Assembly: GCA_002049455.2 (NCBI GenBank)
Contig: KV918841.1
Location: forward strand, 206,820-270,819
Length of the DNA: 64,000 nt
Direction of reading: 5' to 3'
Origin: Porphyra umbilicalis
Lineage: Eukaryota; Rhodophyta; Bangiophyceae; Bangiales; Bangiaceae
Both the position numbers and the translations under genes were made by a program. A model generated the notes under the pieces. It had not been told where the DNA came from, searched no databases, and saw only the letters and a program-made list of their open reading frames with translations. Positions 1 to 8,484 of the stretch are shown piece by piece; within the stretch, counting starts at the first letter, position 1; each line of letters starts with the position of its first letter.

Positions 1-570
1 GTTGCGGCGGCGTCGGCCGCCGCCGCCACGCGTCGTCGCCGCCGCCGCCAATGCACAAGGCGGCGGCGGCGGCAAGGGGCGGCGGCGATGCGGCTGTCAG
101 CGGCCGCGGCTACCGCGTTGTCAGTGCGGGGGGGGGGCGGACGTGCTGGGGGGGTGCGCGGTGTCGGCGGCGGCGGCGGCTAGCCGCGGCGGCGGGAGGC
201 GACAGCGACGCGGCGGCGGCGGTGGTCTTGGCGTCCAAGGAGGTGCGCGCGGCTGGGGGGGGGGGCGGCGTCGCCGGCACCGCGTCGACCCCGGGTGAAG
301 GCCGAGCGCCAGTGGCAGCAAGGGGCAGCGCCGCGGCGGCTGCCGTGGATTTGGCGCCCGCAGGCGACAGGCACCCCGCGCGGGGCGGCGCCGCGGCAGC
401 CGACGGGGGCAGCCACTCGGTGGTGGCGACTGGGCGACGGTGCCTTGGCGCGGCCGGCCGCCGTCGGGCGACGGCGGGGCGACGGCGGCAGTGGCCGGCC
501 GCAAGGTGGCGGGCTGCACCGGCGGTGGGGCAGCGGCGGGGGGCGCCGCCCCAACACGTCCCCCTGATAT
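1..570. other. GC-rich low-complexity island, no gene called
   Basis: The stretch is almost pure G/C with CGG and GCC triplet runs and is open in several frames on both strands, which follows from composition. One minus-strand frame beginning near 557-601 reads like an Ala/Pro-rich protein N-terminus running off the left edge. No motif supports it. Base composition drops sharply at about 570. Confidence 0.3.
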
Positions 571-2679
571 GGTTGGTCGCGTGTGAGTCATTGATTGGCA
601 CAAAATTGGATCAACAAATCTGCATCCGCCAAATACTACTGAAACATATGACCAAGATCAGTGGTAAATAATTTGCGCAGATTATGCCAGAAACCGGCAC
701 GGCCGGATGCTTATCCGCCGCTGAGGTGCTCGACCGTCGCAGTCTGCAGCTCCACCCACTGCAGTCGAAAACTGCCGGCCGCGTCCCACCTGACGCCTCC
801 GCGTGTTTTTCGTGGCGGAGCAGTGGCGCGCGAGGCCCTTATTCTTTTAAAACCGCGCGCTACAGAGGAAGCACGCGAGCTCTTTACGGGTCGTGGCGGG
901 AGCGTCCGACATGTGGGCGGCGGGACTGCCGAGCCGCGAAAGAAGAGTCGAGGGGAAAGGAGCTTCGGTGTGACCGCGAGACGCTCACTTGGCGCAAGCG
1001 AAGAGCGGTGGGTCCTTCAGGATGAAGGTACTGTCAACCAATACACCAGGAGAAGGCATGGCCAATCCCGCAGAGGCCAAGGGTACACCACACCACCACA
1101 ACATGATGTCATAGCCTACAGTGTATGCAATTTGGACGGCCTCCCTCCCGAGCCAAGGGCGTCGGTGCCTGCTCCCTCACAGCCTCATCTGGGCTGTGAC
1201 AGCGGCGAGCACGAAAATCTGCCTACCAGCCAGTAACGCCCCCCCACGCTCACAGAGTCTTTGGAGGACAGGTGAACTCTGGGCTTGCAAGGAGGGGATC
1301 TCGCATACGTTCCGCCTGGACAGCTCGTTGGTCACCCTTCGCGCTGCTCAGGACTGTCATTGGGACCCCCGCAGACGAACATCTCGTACTGTCAGTAGTC
1401 GCACAGAGACGGCCGGCACAAGCGGGAAGCACACTGGCCAAGCAAGCCACCAACGGACGGACAGCTGAGATTCGAGAGGATGGCGCCGATAAAGACGAGC
1501 CTTGTGCACACGCCCAGGCCTCTCTCGTGCGGATTGGCAAGCCGAAAGCGTGGTACGTGCCGGCGAGGCCTATGCTTCCAGGGTCCGCTCGCGACTGGAC
1601 TTTGACAATGAGATTATAATTTCAGGTTATGAAACGAGTAACTTGTATTTATCGCGGGGAGGACCTGCATACTTCTTAAAATTGAAGCGCTCTGCAGCCA
1701 CTGTGAAGGCCGCTTGATTGCCACATAGTGATTCTTCTGTAGTGGATTAATCCACTGTCGGACCAGTCGCTGCACAAAAATCGCGCGCTGTCGGAGGCCA
1801 GCTTCGTCACTCGGCGCGTGCCGCCCAGCTGGTGGTGCCGCGCTTGCACGACGAAGTATCGTGGCTTCCTTCCGACACGGACGACATGCGACAACCGCCC
1901 CGCCTCGCCGAGCAGACTAACCCTAGGCGCATGCCATCGCTTGTGTTTCTCGATGGCTCTGCCCGTCATCAGCGTGCCGACTCACCATAGTCTAAGAATC
2001 CGATGAGGCGTGATAAGGCGCGGACTGGGAGCACGCCTCAATCTAGAGCATACGCTTGGCGCACCTTGGCTCTCGCGCCACGTGGCCGACTCAGTTGGAA
2101 GGGGGGGTGTTTGAACGATCGTCTCGCCGATAGAACCGCCCTTTGGCATTTATGTGCCGTTTTTGGATGCACTTCATTTTGCTTGCATCTTGTGAGGCCG
2201 CCTGAGAATGCCACCAGACCGAGCGTACGCATAGCGTGCGGGGGAGGCCCTACCCTAGTCGCGTTGACTGACCCCTGGCCATCCCCTAGATGCTTGGCAT
2301 TCGTCAGCATGTTCTTCGCGCGCTGGCCCGCGTACAGGTGCGGCCCATGTGCAGATGCGCCCGACGCGGATTGTTGCGCCATGTGGGCTAGCCCGTCCCG
2401 AAAGTGTATAGCCATTTGCTCTCGGAGGGCGCCGTTGCTCTCGTGGCCTCTGGCCTGGTGTGCCGCGCGGGCAGTGGCACTCAACATGTTAAGATTCGAC
2501 CGTGTTGGCAGCCAACAGCAACCTTTGAGGACCCTTCCGGCTCACTCTCCACCACGTTACAACCCCTTTCCGTCCCAAAGCGTTTCACCACATCTTGACC
2601 CCCACTGCCCCTCTTTAACACCGCCCAACCCTGAGCGAACTCCCCTGGCACACTGTCGTACACTTCACGTGCCGCCGCG
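571..2679. other. Gene-free stretch of lower GC
   Basis: No reading frame here resembles a protein. The only structure I noticed is a perfect 16-bp palindrome, AGTGGATTAATCCACT, at 1741-1756. The DNA is less GC-rich than the flanking island and may be old repeat sequence or the leader of the ORF starting at 2680. Confidence 0.4.
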
Positions 2680-4082
2680 ATGACGGGGAGTGGCGTCACC
2701 CCTTCCGCGGATGCGCCGACTACCGCAAACCAAGATAATTGGGACGAAATGCGGGTCATGGCGGGAACGAGCGCCAGGGTCTCGATGCCATCCCTGCCGT
2801 ACGACTTTGGGTACAACTCATACGCCCCACTCGCCTACGAGTCGCTCCCCGCGGCTGGTGCGCTCACTGCGTTGCTCAACTTGCACTCATCCACCCAGCT
2901 CTACGAAGAGGAGGAGTCCATCGAGCCGATCTCAAGCGTACCGCCCGCCCAAAGCATTGGTGAGGGTGGGGGGGGCATTTTGGCAGAGCAAAGGAGCAAG
3001 AAGAGCCCTGCGGCACGCTTTAGAGAGAGAGGCGTAGTCACGCCGTCACTTTCGTCCGTGCCGCGGCTGGGTGAGACGCCCCCGCGCGCGCCACAGCCAC
3101 TGCGTGGCGCGGCCAAGGCGTCGGTGGCCAAGGAGGCAGCTGCCAGGGCGGCTTCAGTCGCAGCCGCGTCGCCCGTCCCCGAATGGGACGTGGCACAAGG
3201 GGTTGGCCCCACCGCACAGGAACCTGCGCACGGACCGGTGGCTCCTGCGGGCACCCCAATGCCGGGGTCTATCGCTCCGCCGCCCGTTGGCGCTGAGACC
3301 CCGGCGAGCACTCGGGCGCCCACTGGTGTTGCCGCAAAGCCCTCTCACTCCGCCCGAGTAAAGGCCCCAAAGGGTGCAAAGGTGACCACCCACGCCGCTG
3401 CGGCCTTCAACGTGGCGACAGTCGACGGGGCGGCCGGGTTGCTGGCCCTGTCAGGCAATCCCGACAATCTCAGGGAGCTCATCACAGCCACGATGGAGCA
3501 GTTGCAGAGCCAACGCCGAACGATCAATTCGCTCACCAAGGCGGTCGGTAAGATGCAAACGATTCAGCCGACCACGCTCACGATGGATGCGGCGCCGGCG
3601 GCCGTCAAGGCTTCCACCATTTTTTTCGAGGAGGAATCTGACGTCTGCGAGCTCCCGAGCCAAAGCGCGTCAAAATCATCGCGGGGGGCGTGCCGGTCCA
3701 CCCCCCGCTGATTGCGGCGGACTTTTCACAGTCTCCCGTGAAGCCTCCACTGCGCGTGTCTCCCCGGTCAGCATCTATGCTGCGGGACATTGCCAATGCT
3801 GCGACCAGGGCTAAGAAGCGCGACGGCGGCTTCAATAGCATGGTCAAAGTGCGAGGCGCGCTGCATTCCAAGATCAAGAACAGGATCGGCAACGCCACCA
3901 AGACGGTCGACGTCTTTCCGTCTTCCAACGTGCGCACGGATATGCTCATCAAGGCTACCATGGACCAGCTCGGAATGAGCGACAAGGAGGCTGATGACTT
4001 TCTGGGCGAGAAGGTGCACACTCCCCCCAAGAAGCGCGCCCGGGAGGAGGATGGGGTCAAAACGGACGAGGAGATGACCTAG
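2680..4082 (+). CDS. Unknown gag-like protein in two overlapping frames
   Basis: I do not recognise this protein. An ATG at 2680 opens 343 codons to a stop at 3711. The frame reading on to 4082 takes over around 3640-3660 and continues as a natural-looking protein, PKRVKIIAGGVPVHPPL onward, so one base is probably gained or lost there. The first part is Ala/Pro-rich and disordered. Residues about 267-298 form a likely coiled coil (LRELITATMEQLQSQ). The C-terminus is basic (PPKKRARE, about 4030-4050) and could be a nuclear localisation signal, followed by an acidic tail. Disorder, coiled coil and a basic tail next to other mobile-element traces recall a retroelement gag or an accessory transposon protein. 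That is inference. A short unspliced intron at the frame switch is an alternative. Confidence 0.45.
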
Positions 4083-5353
4083 ATTCCTACGGTGGTGGTT
4101 GGCTCTACTCTGTCGCAGGCGCTGTTACACATCATGTTCAACTTCAAGCGCAACGTGGTGGAGGCACGCCTAGTTAAGCCTGCTCTTCTGGGTCTGAGCA
4201 TTACACGGTCGTTTCGAAAGCTCCAGAGCGACGTGTTAGAAATCCAGTGGTCCGTAGAGAATTGGGTCGCGACCCAATTTTCGGAGACCTCCGTAGCCTC
4301 TGCGAGAGCACCTTCTGACGCCAGTGGATCAGCAGCTCTCCGAACACGTGAGTCGTGCAAGCGACGGGTCGCGACCCAATTTTCAGAGGCCTGTGCAGGC
4401 TCTGTGAGAGGGCCTGTTGATCCGAATGGATCAGCAGCGGTCAAAAACGTGATCCAGGGCGGATCACGTCTTGCTCGTGCTTCGTCGATCCTGTTGCCTG
4501 CAGGCACTTGCATGACACCTTCGTCATCACCGTGCGGTTGCTGTCTTTCTGTGGGGGGACACGATATGGCGGAAGCTGATGAAGGCCAGACGTAAGTTAG
4601 GTCTGGGTGTGTTGCGAGTGCAGTAGGGCGCAATACAGGTGGGGAAGGGGTGGTGGGAGAAGACGTCCTCGATAAATGTCATCATGAGAAAAACGTATTC
4701 ACCCCTCCCCCCTTCGCCACGGCCGCACATGTCCACTGAAACGGCCCATGCAACCCCATACCACTTGGCATCGGAGATGTGTCAAGAAGGTCCGAAGAGG
4801 AATCCTCATAGCGACGACTGTAGGTGTCAGTTGGGGGCGCTTGTGCGGAAAAATGGCAGCTACGGGGTGCCTCTGAAGTATTCTGGAGACGGAGTAGCAA
4901 AAACGCTGGCGAGAGAGAAGATAGGCCACGAGCTCTACCTGGTGAGCTTTTCTGCCTATAACGGGCCGGAATGTGGGTAGAAAGTGGTCAAGGCCTGTTT
5001 TCTCCGGCAGAATCGTACTCTGCACACCCTGTTTGAGTGGGCTGGTATAGGGGGAGCTCCCAGGCTTGCTTCTCTCGGGAGCCGGCGACTCCCCCTTACG
5101 CCTGAGCAGGGGTCAGGTGGAGCCTGTCCGACAATCCTTGCTCCTGGCACCAGGTCATTGTCCACGTTGCATTCTGCGCGGGAAAGTGGAAGCCTGATCT
5201 GACACTTACCCTTTCGGCCAATGAGCTGTCCCATTTGAAGCACCAGCCAACCCGGTGCGACAACCCTGTTGAAAACCCAGAAGAGCAGGTACACTGGCCC
5301 TTAACTAGGCGTGGAGGGCTGGTACGTCGGCGCGACCGGCTGGAAGAAGAGAC
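4083..5353. other. Gene-free stretch with a tandem palindromic repeat
   Basis: No credible coding region is visible in these 1.3 kb. The left part contains the duplicated palindromic repeat listed separately at 4260-4437. The rest is moderate GC with no structure that I can name. Confidence 0.4.
4260..4437. repeat. Two-copy direct repeat headed by a palindrome
   Basis: A perfect 20-bp palindrome, AATTGGGTCGCGACCCAATT, lies at 4260-4279. The segment starting GGGTCGCGACCC at 4264 is repeated at 4366, 102 bp further on. Both copies continue through a diverged segment to a shared GGATCAGCAGC (about 4326-4336 and 4428-4437). The copies differ by substitutions and small indels, so the duplication is not recent. 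It lies between two unrecognised ORFs and could be a terminal or regulatory part of a mobile element. Confidence 0.75.
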
Positions 5354-6066
5354 CATGTCGTCCACTGTGGCCAATGAAAGCCTGGAGACCTACTAGTTCT
5401 TTCAGTCACCTCTCCGGGGCAAGTGTATCATCGCTTGCTTGGCGAAAGGCTGTTGCTACCTCGGCGCGGATCACTGGGTGCGCAACCTGGTGAGCGTCGG
5501 CTCGAACGTGGTGTTCGTGATGTGCTTCGGCCACTACCCGCTGTGCGTCCGTTTGGACTGGGAGGAGTTGGAGAGCAAGCGCCTGCGTCGCATCGTGGCA
5601 TGCGGCCCCGACCTGCAGCGCAATCTCAAGTACGTGGAGATGGTCCTCCCGCACGACGACTACCTCCCGAAGATTAACACGGAGGAGGATGGAATTATCA
5701 TGACTGACGGCCACGATTCCCTACGGGCTGTCTTCGAGGAAGAGTTTATGCCGAAGAACCCGTCGCGTGCAGTGGTCCGGGCGGTGCCCGCCACGGCGAT
5801 GGCCCGCAAGGTTGCGTCATCTGGGGGGGGGCGGGGCGGCTGCGTTGGGGGGAGGGAGCGGGACCGCCTCGGTGATGCCACCGGCTGCAGCATCCCGGGA
5901 GCCGCCGGCTGCATCGGCGCCGCCCGTGGCACAGACGCCGTCGGCCGAGGGGACGGTGGCGGCGCCGATGGACGAGGTGGCTGCTCCCGCGCGCGTTGCG
6001 GTCATTCTTGCGGCTGCCCAGGCCGAGGCAGATGCGGTGCTCAACTCCATCATGAGCAGCAAGTGA
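5354..6066 (+). pseudogene. Unknown ORF broken by a stop and a G-run frame switch
   Basis: An ATG at 5354 starts MSSTVANESLETY and meets an in-frame TAG at 5394. The same frame then reads on with good protein character (KCIIACLAKGCCYLGADHW, later RLDWEELESKRLRRIVACG) to about 5820. There, at a nine-G run (5822-5830), the sensible frame shifts by one and continues Ala/Pro-rich to VLNSIMSSK and a stop at 6066. With both defects bridged the product would be about 235 residues. I do not recognise the family. The Cys-rich start and acidic middle give no function. It may be a decayed copy of a mobile-element gene related to the ORF at 2680, or a live gene with sequence errors. Confidence 0.4.
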
Positions 6067-6422
6067 GCGAATGCAAGGAGCTGGAGGGAGTGTTTGATGC
6101 GCAGTAGCTTGTAAGTGACGCACTGTGCAGCGCGTGAGGTCTGCCAGCCCATTTTCTCTCGCTTTGATGTAATTCGTGGAGGTAGCCACGGGCCTGCGTC
6201 TTGTCGCCACTGCATCTTGGACTGGTCACGCGCACCCTCGATAAAATGGAAGAGGAGAATGGCCTCTAGAAAGCAACGCGTGCATGCACTAAGGAAGCTC
6301 AGATAAGCACCAGGGCAGGGCATTCTACCCCGTCCCCGCGGGCGCGAGGCTCGTTGAGACGGCCAACAGCGTCGTCACTCTTCCCGGATCCGCAAGACTC
6401 TCGCAGGAATCCCTCTAAAAAC

Positions 6423-6667
6423 GATATGGCGCGTCGCCAAAGAATGATCGGATCGGAGAAACGCTCACAGTAAGTCACAGCAGTTCACAGCAGCTCACAG
6501 CACAGATTTCAAAATTGCTGTGATCGTCCTTGCCTCCCACAGAGCCATCCAGGAGCCCCGCAGCATGCAAATTTATTTCAAAGCACAGTCACAGCAGGGT
6601 CCCAGCATGCTGTAACTTACTGTGGAGCTTGCTCGGATCCGATCATTCTTTGGCGACGCGCCATATC
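6423..6667. mobile_element. MITE-like element with 32-bp perfect inverted ends
   Basis: Bases 6423-6454 and 6636-6667 are perfect reverse complements over 32 bp. Similarity continues inward with CACAGTAAGT-type and repeated TCACAGCAG motifs. The whole is about 245 bp with no coding capacity. The arms hold TGGCGCGTCGCCAAAGAATG bounded by TA (6425-6426 and 6664-6665), so it may be a Tc1/mariner-type MITE of about 237 bp with a TA target duplication. The ends do not visibly match sequence flanking the transposase at 8485-11037. Confidence 0.85.
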
Positions 6668-8484
6668 CCACGACCATCGCAAACCCGCGTCGGATGGGCG
6701 TGCACGCGAAGGGAACGATGATGGACGGTCACATGCCCGTCCGCCCTGGGTTAAGAATCTCGTGGAACGAAGAGACCCCACGAAATTCAGATATTATACC
6801 TTACCAATGACGGACACCAGCTTGTAATTGAATTTGCTTAAGGCTACGAGTGTTACACGCAGGATAAGGATTGTCAAGGATCCCGCACCCAATCTCTTTG
6901 AATCCTGACCTGCACATCCTGCGCGAACCCTATCCCTGTGGCAGGTCCCGGGTGGTACAGTCGTTATGCACTTGAATGGCATGGGTGCGCCACGAAGTAG
7001 CCCTCTAAAACTGAGTGCCTCATGGTCCCGACTGCCACTGAATTTTCGCCGGTGTCATCCCAATCGTCAATCGTGCAGACATTTATCGTCCCAGAACGAG
7101 AAAGCGATGGCGAGAAAGTGCGAGACGCGGGTGCCGATCGCGCACACCCCGCGACACGGAGGTGTCGATCGCGCACCCGGCGCGACACACGCGGGTGTCG
7201 ATCGCGCACCCCCCCCTGCACACAACCATCACATGGTCAGATTTGGCAGCCCACCGCCGCCACCAGCTTGCCGCCACCACCCTTCTGGCACCAAGTCCCT
7301 ATGGCTGCTCCGTGCACGTGTTCTCTGAGTTCTACATACGGTTTCCCCGCGGTACGCTCTTCCTCGTCGCTCTTACGACAAGGGTTTCGGTCGTTGTCGA
7401 GAGTGCTCTTTGCGTGTATTACACGTTGCGCCGTGACGTGTGCGGACGGAGACGTAGCAGAGCTATGCGTTGACTTATTTTACGCATCAACCATGGACGC
7501 ATGCATTGCCTGACCTCGTCAACGACCGCGCTGTCACTTCTCGTCCGCCGCTTGCTCCTGCCCTGTTTCCAGAATCAGCTTTGTCGTGTTGTACTGTACA
7601 CCCCTTCTCACCTGTCGATGTTTCTCTGGCTTCGTGCCGCGTCGGCCACACAACCGAACGATGTACGCTCTTGTCGCAATGCTCAGGGAGATAATACGGA
7701 GGCGGGGGGCGTGGCAGATGCGGTCGCACTCGTTTCCGGCGGGGAAGGGTGCTGCTCTTCTTTTCTTTACGTCGACGGGCAATCCAGTTGCCACGACCGG
7801 GGGTTTGCAACGGAACGAAGATTATTATGTACTCACGATGAGTTTGCGATTCCGCTTGCTCGTTCTCTTCCCTTGTTTTCGATCTATGTCTCGTTGTTCA
7901 TGATCTCCGCTGCCCCCTCTGCATCCCATTTCCATCCCGCAGATGCACGGGCTTGATGCTCGAGTGTCAAGGAGTGCGCCGTTGTTGAGGACAACGACAT
8001 TTGATAATGGGGAAGCAATACAGCTTTTCTGTCGCCAACGACGACTCTGTGGTCGGTGCGGGAGGTGGGGGGGGTCGGGGAGGAGGCGAGTTTCCATCCA
8101 CTTGCGTTCCCGGTAGTCTCGGCGGTGTGCAGCCACTGGAAAGTGGGGGTGCCCTTGTGGTGGGATGAGGGCGCGTGTGCATATGGATGGCGCTGCCGCT
8201 TGGGGCTGGCATGGATGCCTCCGCTTGTTGTCTTTTGTCTATGTGGCTGTCTTCAACGTTTTTCTGTCTGGGCGCCTCTGTCCAACTCTTCTTTTCACCT
8301 TTCCACGCACGCCCCATTCACAGGCCGTTTTCGTTGTTGCGAGGGACCGATCGCGAGCCTTGTCTCTTGTGCTGGCCACGTTGCATAGACTGCTCGCACG
8401 GCGTCTTTGCTGGTATTGTCTACCTTACGCAAAATTCCAAGTGTGCTTCGACCCAGTACGCTCATTCCATTGCACACGTGCCGT
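6668..8484. other. Gene-free stretch between MITE and transposase
   Basis: No protein-like reading frame stands out. It contains the short tandem repeat at 7129-7211. The region just before 8485 is the 3-prime flank of the transposase gene. I looked there for an inverted repeat matching sequence beyond 11240 and saw none. Confidence 0.35.
7129..7211. repeat. Three-copy 32-bp tandem repeat with CGATCG core
   Basis: The motif GGTGTCGATCGCGCACCC occurs at about 7161 and 7193, with a variant GGTGCCGATCGCGCAC at about 7130. This is a 32-bp period in three copies. Each unit holds the palindrome CGATCG within near-complementary flanks. No function is evident. Such a cluster could be a protein-binding array or a minisatellite. 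Confidence 0.6.

Noticed and set aside
7129..7211. CRISPR-like array
   Set aside because: There are only three imperfect contiguous units without spacers, in a eukaryotic context; it is an ordinary tandem repeat.
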